A stretch of DNA of 22,417 nucleotides, from assembly GCA_035509415.1 (NCBI GenBank), contig DATJLQ010000118.1, positions 1-22,417 on the forward strand, written 5' to 3'. Positions 6,897-14,522 of this stretch are shown one piece after another. A program made the translations under genes and the position numbers. Every line of letters starts with the position of its first letter. The stretch's first letter is position 1. This stretch comes from DATJLQ01 sp035509415 (GTDB lineage: Bacteria > Pseudomonadota > Alphaproteobacteria > JACZXZ01). Under the pieces are notes generated by a model. That model had not been told where the DNA came from, did no database searches, and saw only the letters and a list, made by a program, of their open reading frames with translations.

Positions 6897-8407
6897 TTCG
6901 GCCCGCCTTCGAGGATTTCGCCGAGACCTACCGCGCGCGCCGGCCGCAGCTCGTCTGGACCGCTCTCGTCGCGGATTTGGACACGCCCGTCTCGGCGCTC
7001 CTCAAGCTCGCCGACGGACGGCCCAACGCGTTCCTGTTCGAATCGGTCGAGCGCGGCGTGCGCGACCGCTATTCCTTCCTGGGCTTGGAGCCGGACCTGA
7101 TCTGGCGCTGCCGCGGCGACCGCGCCGAGATCAACCGGCGCGCGCGCGAGGACGCGGCCGCGTTCGAGCCCGTCGCGGGTCCGCCCCTCGCCTCGCTTCG
7201 CGCCCTCGTCAAGGAATGCCGCATGACGCTGCCGCCGGGCCTCCCGCCCATGGCGTCGGGCCTGTTCGGCTACCTCTCGTACGACATGGTGCGCCTCATG
7301 GAGCGCATCCCGGACAAGAACCGCGATCCGATCGGCGTGCCCGACGCGATCTTCCTCCGGCCGACTCTCGTCGCCGTGTTCGACAGCTTCGAGGACACGG
7401 TGACGCTGTGCACGCCCGTCTGGCCCGACCCCGCGATCGACGCCGAGCGCGCCTACGAGCTCGCGCGCGCGCGCCTCGCGAATGCGGTCGCGGCGTTCGA
7501 GCGCAGCGTCACCTACCGGCGCGAGCCCGCAGCCGCCATGGCCGATCTCGAGCGCGGCCCGGCCGAGGAGCCGCGCTCCAACGTCACGCGCGAGCAGTAT
7601 CACGCGATCGTCGAGCGCGCGAAGGCGTACATCCGCGCGGGCGACATTTTCCAGGTGGTGCCGTCCCAGCGCTTCGCCGTGCCGTTCAAGCTCCCGCCGC
7701 TCGCGCTCTATCGCGCGTTGCGCCGGATCAATCCCTCGCCGTTCCTCTTCTATCTCGATTTCGGCGCCTTCGCGGTGGTCGGCTCGAGCCCCGAGATCCT
7801 GGTGCGGCTGCGCGAGGGGACGGTCACCATCCGCCCCATCGCCGGGACCCGGCCGCGCGGCAAGGACGCGGCCCAGGACAAGGCGCTCGCGGACGAGCTC
7901 GGATCCGATCCCAAGGAGCTCGCCGAGCATCTCATGCTGCTCGATCTCGGGCGCAACGACGTGGGACGGGTCGCCCAGATCGGCACCGTCAAGGTCACTG
8001 AGAAGATGGCGATCGAGAATTATTCCCACGTGATGCACATTGTCTCGAACGTCGAGGGGAAGCTCGACGCGCGCTACGACGCGGTCGACACGCTGGTCGC
8101 GGGCTTCCCCGCGGGCACGGTCTCGGGGGCACCCAAGATCCGCGCCATGGAGATCATCGACGAGCTCGAGAGCGAGCGGCGCGGCATCTACGGCGGTGCG
8201 GTCGGCTATTTCGCCGCCAACGGTGCGATGGACACTTGCATCGCGTTGCGTACGGCCCTCGTCAAGGACGGGGTCATGTACGTCCAGGCGGGCGGCGGCG
8301 TCGTCGCCGACAGCGACCCCGAAGCCGAATACCAGGAGACGCGCAACAAGGCGCGCGCGCTCGTGCGCGCCGCCGAGGAAGCGCAGCGCTTCGCGGGCGG
8401 GAGATGA
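6890..8407 (+). CDS. trpE: Anthranilate synthase component I
   Basis: Converts chorismate to anthranilate, the first step of tryptophan synthesis, using ammonia delivered by TrpG. It is 505 residues, full length. The N-terminal part has FLFESVE (48-54), matching the LLES-type region of the tryptophan feedback site. The chorismate-binding domain includes GDIFQVVPSQRF (251-262), PIAGTRPRG (316-324), LMLLDLGRNDVGR (348-360), HIVSNVEG (383-390), FPAGTVSGAPKIRAME (406-421) and YVQAGGGVVADSDPE (464-478). TrpE is preferred over aminodeoxychorismate synthase PabB because of length, that N-terminal motif and the trp genes nearby. No Shine-Dalgarno is visible; the start lies in a 14-bp tandem repeat. 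Unusually, its partner trpG is 6.9 kb away, and no attenuator leader peptide is visible. Confidence 0.97.
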   Translation: MSLRPAFEDFAETYRARRPQLVWTALVADLDTPVSALLKLADGRPNAFLFESVERGVRDRYSFLGLEPDLIWRCRGDRAEINRRAREDAAAFEPVAGPPLASLRALVKECRMTLPPGLPPMASGLFGYLSYDMVRLMERIPDKNRDPIGVPDAIFLRPTLVAVFDSFEDTVTLCTPVWPDPAIDAERAYELARARLANAVAAFERSVTYRREPAAAMADLERGPAEEPRSNVTREQYHAIVERAKAYIRAGDIFQVVPSQRFAVPFKLPPLALYRALRRINPSPFLFYLDFGAFAVVGSSPEILVRLREGTVTIRPIAGTRPRGKDAAQDKALADELGSDPKELAEHLMLLDLGRNDVGRVAQIGTVKVTEKMAIENYSHVMHIVSNVEGKLDARYDAVDTLVAGFPAGTVSGAPKIRAMEIIDELESERRGIYGGAVGYFAANGAMDTCIALRTALVKDGVMYVQAGGGVVADSDPEAEYQETRNKARALVRAAEEAQRFAGGR

Positions 8408-9816
8408 CTGCCGGCCCGCCGGCGAGCGCGGCAGCGGGCGGCGACGCGTCGCCGCACCCGCTCCTCGCGCGCGCGGGAACGCGCTGGTGGAATTCCGATT
8501 GCGCGATCGGGCTCGCGATCCTGCTCGCATTGGCGCTTCTTGCGGCGCCGGAATTCCCGAAATGGAACGCCGACAGCGTGGCCTACCTCGCGATGGCGCG
8601 CGGTCACGGCGCCGAAGTCGTCTTGCCCTACGCGTCGCGCATCCTGCTGCCCGCCCTCGCACGTGCGCTTTCAAGGATTCCGGGCGTCGATCTCGATCTC
8701 GCCTTCGCGTTGGTGTCGATCGCAGCACTCGTCGCCTGGACCGCCGCCATCGTGCACGTCGCGCGCGCTTCGGCATTGGCGCCCGGCTATGCGGCCCTCG
8801 CCCTCCTCGTTTCGCCTCCGGTGCTCATGGCGTTCGAGGCGGCCACGATCCCCGACATGCTGACCATGGCGTGCGTCGCCGCGATCCTTTGGCTGTTGCG
8901 CCGGCGCTGGCCGCTCGCGGCAGCACTCGTGCTCGCCGTCTCGATCCTGGCGCGCGAGACGTTCCTGGTCCTGGCCGCGATCGCGGCGGCACTCTCCCTC
9001 GCGCGGCGCGACGTCCGGACGGCGCGTCCGATCCTGGTCGGCGGAGCGCTCGGCTTCGCGGCCATGACGCATTTCACCGCCGGCCACGCGAACATTCACG
9101 ATATGCCGTCGTTCGTTTACGTTCTGCTCAAGGTTCCGATCCGCTTCGTGATGAACGTCCTGGGTGTCGGAATTTGGACCGACGCGTTCAAATGGTGCCA
9201 AGCCCCCGTCCTGACCGTGGGCGTGCCGGCATGGCTCGATCTCGGCCGGACTCACCGTGTCGGCCTTTGCGCGTTCGACCCGGGTCTGCCGCTGTTCGTC
9301 CTCTCGAGCGTCGCGACCCTGTTCGGCATCCTGCCGGCCGTCTTGACGGCACTCCTTGCCGGGCGATTCCGCGCCGTGCTGTCGCGCCTTGAAGGCTGGT
9401 GCTTGATCGCGTTCTGGTACGGCGCGCTCATGACGCTGCTCGGCACCATGGTGGGGGCCTCGATCGATCGGCTGGTGAGCTACGGCTGGCCGCTGTTCCT
9501 TTTGGCCCTGGCGGCGCTCGCCGATGCCGCACCCGATTGGCCGAAGCGGCTCGTCGCTTGGCTCGTCGTACTCAACCTCGCGGTCTATTGGCTGCCTTAT
9601 TACGTTGTCCTCTATACCGGCGCGTTGGCCGAGCGCCTCGGGCTCGATTATTATGCGGCCACGCACGTGACCTACGCATTTTCGGCGCTGGTGGGCGGCG
9701 TCGGCAACGTGCTCGCCTATCGCCTGGTGCGGCCGCACCGCATGGCGCTTCTGCCCGCCCGACCGTCGACGCCCTCGTTCGCGGGGCCCAATGACGCAAC
9801 CTCGGAACGAGGCTAG
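8404..9816 (+). CDS. Polytopic membrane protein, possible GT-C-like fold (paralogue A)
   Basis: A 470-residue integral membrane protein, function not recognised. Hydrophobic segments run through most of the chain (roughly ten helices, first about 33-48). The first loop after helix 1 has the pattern D57-S-V-A-Y-L-A-M-A, then PYASRILLPALA. An acidic residue in the first outer loop plus an R-x-LLP-type segment recalls GT-C glycosyltransferases and EpsG-like polymer-synthesis proteins, but this is only a resemblance. ETF with Glu185 and GIWTD (256-260) are shared with the paralogue at 10048-11439. The start overlaps the trpE stop as ATGA, implying translational coupling to trpE. It ends one base before the HD-GYP remnant. 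No signal peptide or soluble catalytic domain is seen. Confidence 0.85.
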   Translation: MTAGPPASAAAGGDASPHPLLARAGTRWWNSDCAIGLAILLALALLAAPEFPKWNADSVAYLAMARGHGAEVVLPYASRILLPALARALSRIPGVDLDLAFALVSIAALVAWTAAIVHVARASALAPGYAALALLVSPPVLMAFEAATIPDMLTMACVAAILWLLRRRWPLAAALVLAVSILARETFLVLAAIAAALSLARRDVRTARPILVGGALGFAAMTHFTAGHANIHDMPSFVYVLLKVPIRFVMNVLGVGIWTDAFKWCQAPVLTVGVPAWLDLGRTHRVGLCAFDPGLPLFVLSSVATLFGILPAVLTALLAGRFRAVLSRLEGWCLIAFWYGALMTLLGTMVGASIDRLVSYGWPLFLLALAALADAAPDWPKRLVAWLVVLNLAVYWLPYYVVLYTGALAERLGLDYYAATHVTYAFSALVGGVGNVLAYRLVRPHRMALLPARPSTPSFAGPNDATSERG

Positions 9817-9817
9817 A

Positions 9818-9901
9818 ATGCTCGAAACGATGCGCTCCCGCCTATCGCTCGACACGCTCAAGGCCTGCATGTCCGAACTCGAGGTCGCGATGGCCCGTTG
9901 A
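9818..9901 (+). pseudogene. Remnant of a deleted HD-GYP gene (start fused to end)
   Basis: This 27-codon frame is too short to be a normal gene, but both ends match the intact HD-GYP gene at 11463-12917. Its last 54 bases (9848-9901) align without gaps to the last 54 bases of that gene (12864-12917) at 41 of 54 positions, both ending in TGA; the proteins share LD-LKAC--E-E. Its ATG is preceded by GGCTAGA, exactly as at 11463, and the first codons read M--T-R-R in both. The simplest reading is that a second HD-GYP copy lost its interior by deletion. An active small peptide is possible but not supported. Confidence 0.75.
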
Positions 9902-9950
9902 ATTCGCGCGCTGTCGCGCCGCCCACGCTCACGGCGCATGCGGAAGCCGA

Positions 9951-9979
9951 TTGAACATATGCGGACTAAAGTAGAGTAT
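9951..9979 (+). promoter_or_regulatory. Weak candidate promoter of membrane protein B
   Basis: TTGAAC (9951-9956), 17-bp spacer, GAGTAT (9974-9979); the -10 matches consensus at only three of six positions. It lies in a locally more AT-rich part of the gap between the HD-GYP remnant and the gene at 10048. Confidence 0.25.
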
Positions 9980-10047
9980 GGACCTGGAATTTCGCGCGTC
10001 CCGATTTGATCTCATGTGCCCGCCGTCGATGTTCAGGCCTTCTCCGC

Positions 10048-11439
10048 ATGGCTGACGAAAAACCACCCGACCGCTCGCGCGCTCCGCCTAGACTGCCATG
10101 GGACCGGGCGCTCCTAAGATTGGGAGCGACGCGGCAGGAGACGGTCTGGTGGAATTCGAGCTGGGTCATCGGCATCGCGACGTTTGCCGCCATTGCCGTT
10201 CTCGCCGCACCGCGCTTTCCCTTGTTCGATCTCGACAATCAGCATTACATCGCCATGGCATTGGGGCATCGGAGCCAGGTCATCGAGCCCTTCATACAGC
10301 GCAACCTGGCGCCGGCGCTGGCCGGCGTGCTCATGCGCCTGCCCGCCGTCGATGTCATGTCGGCCTTCGCCTTGATCGGGATCTTGTCGCTCGCCGGCTG
10401 GATCTCCACCGTCGTGGGAATCAACCGCGCGTCGGCCTGCTGGCCCGGCTTTCTGTCGCTCACGGTCCTCGTCACGCCCACCGTCCTGCACGCGCTCGAA
10501 ACAACCGCGCTGCCGGACATGCTATCGATGGCCGGCGTCGGGGCGATCCTATGGTTGTTGCGGGCGCAACGCTATATCGCGGTCGCGGTCGCGCTCGCGA
10601 TTTTCGGATTGGCGCGGGAATCGTTCTTGCTGCTGTCGGCGATCGCGCTCGCGATCTACGCCGTGCGCCGCGAGGTCCGCCCCGCATTGCTGATCCTCGC
10701 CGGAAGCGCCATCGGCTTCGCGGTCAATCACCATCTTTCCGCCGGCAGCGCCAACTTCTACGCCATCCCACAATTGGAATACCTAGCGTTCAAGGTTCCC
10801 GCCCGATTCGTCATCAACGTTCTCGGCATCGGAATTTGGACCGACGTTTATAAATTATGCGCCGCACCCTTCGTCACGATCGACGTCCCCGTCTGGTCCC
10901 ATCTCGGCAACATCCACCGGTTTGGCTTTTGCGCGCCGAACTTGGAGATACCTCTGATTACCGCGGCGGTTCTCGCAAGCAAGTTCGGCGTCCTGCCGGC
11001 GATCCTCGCGGGCCTCCTCGCGGGCCGCGCGCGACCCATTGTCGCGAGCGCGGAAAGCTGGTGGCTGCTCGCGTTCTGGTTCGGCGCGGCGATGACCGTG
11101 CTCGGAATCTTGACCGGCGGCTCGGTCGATCGCCTGTTGGGATACGGCTGGCCGCTCTTCCTCGTCGCGTTGCCGGCCCTGTGCACGACCGCGCCCGATT
11201 GGCCGCCCGGAATTCGCGCACGCCTGCTCGCCCTCAACCTCCTCGTGGCATGGCCGGCTTACGACACCCGCTTCGACGTTCGCGCGCTGTGGAAGCCGCT
11301 GCACGGCGGCTGGATCCATGTGGATACCGTGGCGCTCGCCGTTTCGTTGCTTCTCGGGCTGGCCGGGAACTTCCTCGCCTACCGCATGGTGCGGCCGCAC
11401 CGCGCGACACTCCTGCCCACGCGAGCGGCGGCCCCATGA
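10048..11439 (+). CDS. Polytopic membrane protein, possible GT-C-like fold (paralogue B)
   Basis: A 463-residue paralogue of the protein at 8404-9816, similar over its whole length, including VWWNS (33-37) against RWWNS, LDNQHYIAMALGH (62-74), ARESF, NVLGIGIWTD, FGVLPAILAGLLAGR, DRLLGYGWPLFL and the C-terminal YRMVRPHR. In the 55-residue stretch from KVPARFV to EIPL I count 32 identities. Asp63 in the first loop and the glutamate of RESF are conserved and are the best candidate functional residues. The start at 10048 (MADEKPP) was chosen over an upstream ATG at 10006 because the paralogue begins comparably. The intact HD-GYP gene begins 24 bp after its stop. The function is unknown; a lipid-linked sugar transferase or cell-envelope polymer protein is a guess from topology. 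Confidence 0.87.
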   Translation: MADEKPPDRSRAPPRLPWDRALLRLGATRQETVWWNSSWVIGIATFAAIAVLAAPRFPLFDLDNQHYIAMALGHRSQVIEPFIQRNLAPALAGVLMRLPAVDVMSAFALIGILSLAGWISTVVGINRASACWPGFLSLTVLVTPTVLHALETTALPDMLSMAGVGAILWLLRAQRYIAVAVALAIFGLARESFLLLSAIALAIYAVRREVRPALLILAGSAIGFAVNHHLSAGSANFYAIPQLEYLAFKVPARFVINVLGIGIWTDVYKLCAAPFVTIDVPVWSHLGNIHRFGFCAPNLEIPLITAAVLASKFGVLPAILAGLLAGRARPIVASAESWWLLAFWFGAAMTVLGILTGGSVDRLLGYGWPLFLVALPALCTTAPDWPPGIRARLLALNLLVAWPAYDTRFDVRALWKPLHGGWIHVDTVALAVSLLLGLAGNFLAYRMVRPHRATLLPTRAAAP

Positions 11440-11462
11440 CGGCACGCCGATAAGCGGCTAGA

Positions 11463-12917
11463 ATGGCTGCAACGGCGCGGCGGCGCGCCCGGCCGGCCGG
11501 AGTTCCGCGCGTGCCGGAGGACGATTTGCCGCCAGCCGCACCCGATCCGGTCCCCTCGCCCCCGCCCGGCGTCCAATTGCGCCTCTCGGAGGTGATCGGC
11601 GCGCTCAGCTATGCGCTCGACATGACCGAGGGCCAGCCGCCCGGCCATTGCCTACGCGGCTGCTGGATCGGCATGCATGTCGGGAACGCGCTCGGCCTCG
11701 GCGCCGACGAGCTTTCGGACCTCTATTACACGCTTTTGGTCAAGGACGTGGGCTGCAGCAGCAATGCGGCGCGCCTGTGGGAGCTTTACGGCGGCAACGA
11801 TCTCAAGCTCAAGCACGACGCCAAGACGGTCGACACCGACAGCCTGCTCCAGCTCGGGAAATTCGTGCTCGAGCATGCGGGCCCGGGCGAGAAGCTGCGC
11901 GAGCGCATCCGGCGCATCATCCGTCTCGGACGCGACGCCGACGCGCTCGCGAACGAGGTCGTGCAGACGCGCTGCGAGCGCGGCGCCGACATCGTGCGCC
12001 GCCTCGGCTTCTCCGACCGGGTGGCGGACGGCGTTTATTGCCTCGACGAGCATTGGAACGGCAAGGGCCGGCCCAAGGGGATCGCGCGTAGCGACATTCC
12101 GCTCGGCGCGCGCGTGGCGTTGCTCTCCCAGGTCGCCGACGTGTTCCATACCGTGAGCGGCCCGGACGAGGCGCGCGCCGAAATATTCCGACGCAGCGGT
12201 ACCTGGTTCGATCCGCGCGTCGCGGCCGCGTTCGACGCGCTTTCGGCAAGCCCCGAATTCTGGGCCGGCCTCGCATCCGACGGGCTCGACGAGCGCATCG
12301 CCGCCCTCGAGCCCGCCCAGCGCGTGATCATGATCGACGAGGACCGGCTCGACATCGTCGCGGAGGCGTTCGCCAACATCGTCGACGCCAAGAGCAGCTT
12401 CACCTACGGCCACAGCGTGCGCGTGGCACGTTATACCGACGCGGTCGCGGCCAAGCTCGGCATCCCGGCGGACCGGCGGCGCTGGCTGAAGCGCGCCGCC
12501 CTACTGCACGACATCGGCAAGCTCGGGGTCAGCAACAGCGTGCTCGACAAGCCCGGGAAGCTCGACGAGGCGGAGTGGATCGCGGTCAAGCGCCACGCCC
12601 AGCTCTCGGAAAACATCCTCATGCGCATCAGCGTGTTCAAGGACCTGGCGCCGGTCGCGGCCGCGCATCACGAGCGGCTCGACGGCAAGGGCTATCCGCG
12701 CGGCCTCGGCGACAACGAGATCGGCCTCGAGACGCGCATCATCACGGTCGCGGATATTTTCGACGCCATCACCGCCGAGCGCCCCTATCGCGGACCCATT
12801 CCGATCCCCCAGGCGCTCGCGATCATGGAGAAGGAGCGCGGCACCGCCATCGACGGCGCCTGCCTCGACGCGCTCAAGGCCTGCGTGCCCGAGTTCGAGG
12901 CGACCGTCGTCCCTTGA
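11463..12917 (+). CDS. Double HD-domain protein with canonical C-terminal HD-GYP domain
   Basis: Probable cytoplasmic cyclic-di-GMP phosphodiesterase, 484 residues. The C-terminal HD-GYP domain (about 300-484) has all expected motifs: GHSVRVA (316-322), LLHDIGKLGV (347-356), RHAQLSE (377-383), HHERLDGKGYP (402-412) and ITVADIFDAI (427-436). The N-terminal half (about 40-230) looks like a degenerate copy: the HD pair is replaced by Lys94-Asp95 in LLVKDVGCSSNA, and DEHWNGKG (195-202) stands where HHE-DG-G would be. The first 38 residues are arginine- and proline-rich and probably disordered. No receiver, PAS or membrane domain is present. It follows membrane protein B by 24 bp, so it may act on an envelope process. 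Substrate inferred from family only. Confidence 0.92.
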   Translation: MAATARRRARPAGVPRVPEDDLPPAAPDPVPSPPPGVQLRLSEVIGALSYALDMTEGQPPGHCLRGCWIGMHVGNALGLGADELSDLYYTLLVKDVGCSSNAARLWELYGGNDLKLKHDAKTVDTDSLLQLGKFVLEHAGPGEKLRERIRRIIRLGRDADALANEVVQTRCERGADIVRRLGFSDRVADGVYCLDEHWNGKGRPKGIARSDIPLGARVALLSQVADVFHTVSGPDEARAEIFRRSGTWFDPRVAAAFDALSASPEFWAGLASDGLDERIAALEPAQRVIMIDEDRLDIVAEAFANIVDAKSSFTYGHSVRVARYTDAVAAKLGIPADRRRWLKRAALLHDIGKLGVSNSVLDKPGKLDEAEWIAVKRHAQLSENILMRISVFKDLAPVAAAHHERLDGKGYPRGLGDNEIGLETRIITVADIFDAITAERPYRGPIPIPQALAIMEKERGTAIDGACLDALKACVPEFEATVVP

Positions 12918-12935
12918 GCGCTGCGATTCCCCAGC

Positions 12936-12951
12936 TGCAGACGAATCTGCA
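12936..12951 (+). terminator. Candidate terminator after the HD-GYP gene
   Basis: TGCAGA and TCTGCA form a 6-bp stem around a CGAA tetraloop, followed by ATCTATTTTGTTTC. It begins 18 bp after the HD-GYP stop. The stem is short and the T-tract interrupted, so strength is doubtful. It overlaps the left direct repeat. Confidence 0.4.
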
Positions 12952-12969
12952 TCTATTTTGTTTCGACAG
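12947..12969. repeat. Left imperfect direct repeat flanking the AT-rich segment
   Basis: Begins CTGCATCTAT and ends TTTCGACAG. The right copy at 14417-14440 begins with the same ten bases and ends TTTCGTCAG, differing by one inserted base and two substitutions. The pair brackets the AT-rich insert, so it could be a target duplication or attachment-site pair; the T-rich composition means a chance match is not excluded. Confidence 0.5.
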
Positions 12970-13089
12970 CCACATGACCCTGCGCTTAAGGCGAATCAAG
13001 TTGGGTGGTTCGAACACGGAGCTGCGCGTAACAAATGTGAAACGTGGCAATTATTACTTCCGGCCCCAGTGTATATTGAGCAAATCGAA

Positions 13090-14178
13090 TCAGAGTGGCC
13101 TTAATGGCGTCGCCGCCTCCGGCTGTCTGAATTTTTGTATCATGGCATCAAACATTGAGAATACAGCTTCGACACCGTATCCCGCGAGAAAAGCAAGTGC
13201 CAATGGTGGGAGGCTAAGCTGACCCGAAAGACCGCTAAAGAGTCCAATCACCACGCCCATTAGGGCTCCTAGCATAACTCGCATCAAGTGACGAACTGGC
13301 GAGCTTTCCGAAAAGGTTGTGTTTTGTATCTGATTCGATACGGTACGGATTACATATGCCACCGCACCAATAGCACCGAATAAGATTGGAAGGATGAATG
13401 AGAGCAATATGCCCGAAAACAGGCTCGCATTGCGTTCAATGCGGAAGGCTTGTATGCGCGATGCCCCGGCTAAATCTATCGCCGCCTGAAATTCTTCAAA
13501 ATATTGATTGCCCTTTGTTGCGCTAACGCCAATGGATCTTTGCCTATGATCCGCCCATAATGTCGTGACCTCATCGAGAAGAAGAGAATATTGGAGCGCA
13601 CGTTGCGCGTCTAAGGTGAGAGAACTTGCATCAGCGATAACCTTGTCGGCAGCCGCGTCTTCCTCCTTTGTCCAGTTATGATTTTGGGCAGGACCAAGTT
13701 CTGTCGTTAAACTTGTGTACTCGGTCGATAGCTGCGCAACCTCGACTGCCAACTCCGTGAGCAGACCATCAATTTTTTGCGTCAGATTGGTTGAAATCCA
13801 TATGTATAATTGAAGCGGCGTCGCAATTATCAATAGTATACATAATAAAACAAGATATCGGGTGGACGTCTTCTCCGCCAAAGACCGTTTAACTGGTCGA
13901 GACCAAAAGAAAAGTAACGGCCGATACTCGACGTAATGATGGGTCGCGTATAGACATTCCATGGTGACTGGTTTGATCAGTTCGCACAAAACATTGAACG
14001 CATGCCAAAACCGTTGTGATATCTCCGGCGTCCACACGTTATTCCGGCTAGCCTCCAGCGCCTGGGCGATAGCAAGACTAAAATCGGGATCGAGCGAATC
14101 CACTTTTTCAGCAGCAAAGCGCAGGAGGGGCCCCGCATCTGCCAGCGCATCGCGTTCCTCATCACTTGGCATTGCCAT
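13090..14178 (-). CDS. Membrane protein of unknown function on an AT-rich insert
   Basis: A 362-residue protein, not recognised. The N-terminal 105 residues look soluble and helical. A membrane helix follows (about 107-129), then a long helical outer or loop region (130-250) with coiled-coil character at 134-165. Three hydrophobic segments lie near the C-terminus (about 252-278, 301-318, 323-342), the last pair linked by LSLPPLALAFLAGYGVEAVF. No enzyme motif is seen. The ATG at 14178 has AAGGG about seven bases upstream; a second ATG two codons later is possible. Base composition and codon use are clearly more AT-rich than the neighbours, and it is convergent with the HD-GYP gene, both signs of horizontal acquisition. 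A sensor, transporter accessory or defence protein cannot be distinguished. Confidence 0.82.
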   Translation of the reverse strand: MAMPSDEERDALADAGPLLRFAAEKVDSLDPDFSLAIAQALEASRNNVWTPEISQRFWHAFNVLCELIKPVTMECLYATHHYVEYRPLLFFWSRPVKRSLAEKTSTRYLVLLCILLIIATPLQLYIWISTNLTQKIDGLLTELAVEVAQLSTEYTSLTTELGPAQNHNWTKEEDAAADKVIADASSLTLDAQRALQYSLLLDEVTTLWADHRQRSIGVSATKGNQYFEEFQAAIDLAGASRIQAFRIERNASLFSGILLSFILPILFGAIGAVAYVIRTVSNQIQNTTFSESSPVRHLMRVMLGALMGVVIGLFSGLSGQLSLPPLALAFLAGYGVEAVFSMFDAMIQKFRQPEAATPLRPL

Positions 14179-14231
14179 GTGGCGCCCTTGAAGTTGTTAC
14201 GTCGAAGACGTTCACCTACCAAAAGCACTTT

Positions 14232-14251
14232 ATTCGGCTCCACTGCCGAAT
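14232..14251. repeat. Inverted repeat in the leader of the AT-rich gene
   Basis: ATTCGGC and GCCGAAT (7-bp perfect arms) flank a 6-base loop, 54-73 bp upstream of the start at 14178 and downstream of its candidate promoter. It could be an operator or an mRNA hairpin; on neither strand does a clean T-tract follow. Confidence 0.5.
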
Positions 14252-14354
14252 CTTAATCGATTGCAATACGGCAACCGACGCGGCAGGCACCTTCTTGGGG
14301 TCTCCGAGCCTAACAACAAATTCGAATTGTCTCTCCCAGAAGTCGTACACATTT

Positions 14355-14384
14355 ATACTATTACTTCTTATTGGAGAATAGCAA
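14355..14384 (-). promoter_or_regulatory. Candidate promoter of the AT-rich insert gene
   Basis: Minus-strand TTGCTA (14379-14384), 18-bp spacer, TAGTAT (14355-14360), each with about four consensus matches. It would give a leader of roughly 170 bases. AT-rich DNA yields such matches easily. Confidence 0.3.
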
Positions 14385-14416
14385 CAGATAGCATTGGGAC
14401 CGACCAACGAACACAC

Positions 14417-14440
14417 CTGCATCTATATTTTTTTCGTCAG
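14417..14440. repeat. Right imperfect direct repeat flanking the AT-rich segment
   Basis: Partner of 12947-12969, sharing CTGCATCTAT and a TTTCG-CAG end with a T-run between. ACGAA precedes both copies at slightly different distance. GC-rich host-like sequence resumes directly to the right. Confidence 0.5.
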
Positions 14441-14469
14441 AACGCCCTAGGGTTGCCGCGCACGAAGCG

Positions 14470-14497
14470 AAAGGCCCGAGCTTGCGCCCGGGCCTTT
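14470..14497 (-). terminator. Rho-independent-type hairpin after the lipoprotein gene
   Basis: AAAGGCCCG and CGGGCCTTT form a perfect 9-bp stem around a 10-base loop, 26 bp beyond the stop of the minus-strand gene at 14523. The stem carries A and T runs at its base, so it may work in both directions. Confidence 0.75.
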
Positions 14498-14522
14498 GCT
14501 TTTGGCGCAACGATGAGCCGCG

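Larger units (their letters stand above)
14179..14522. other. Non-coding region between the AT-rich gene and the glycine-zipper lipoprotein
   Basis: No gene is supported in these 344 bases. They hold, left to right, a 7-bp-arm inverted repeat, a near-palindrome around TTCGAA (14316-14330), a candidate promoter for the leftward gene, the right direct repeat and a strong hairpin terminator. The AT-rich composition ends abruptly near 14440, which I take as the insert boundary. Confidence 0.7.

Noticed and set aside
6812..8776. A 654-codon open frame on the minus strand opposite trpE
   Set aside because: trpE motifs are complete on the plus strand, and this frame runs across three gene boundaries.
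9818..9901. A functional 27-residue peptide gene
   Set aside because: Both ends match the HD-GYP gene, so a deletion scar explains it better; translation cannot be excluded.
8671..9939. A long minus-strand frame opposite membrane gene A
   Set aside because: The plus-strand frame is supported by a full-length paralogue; the antisense product is charged and repetitive.
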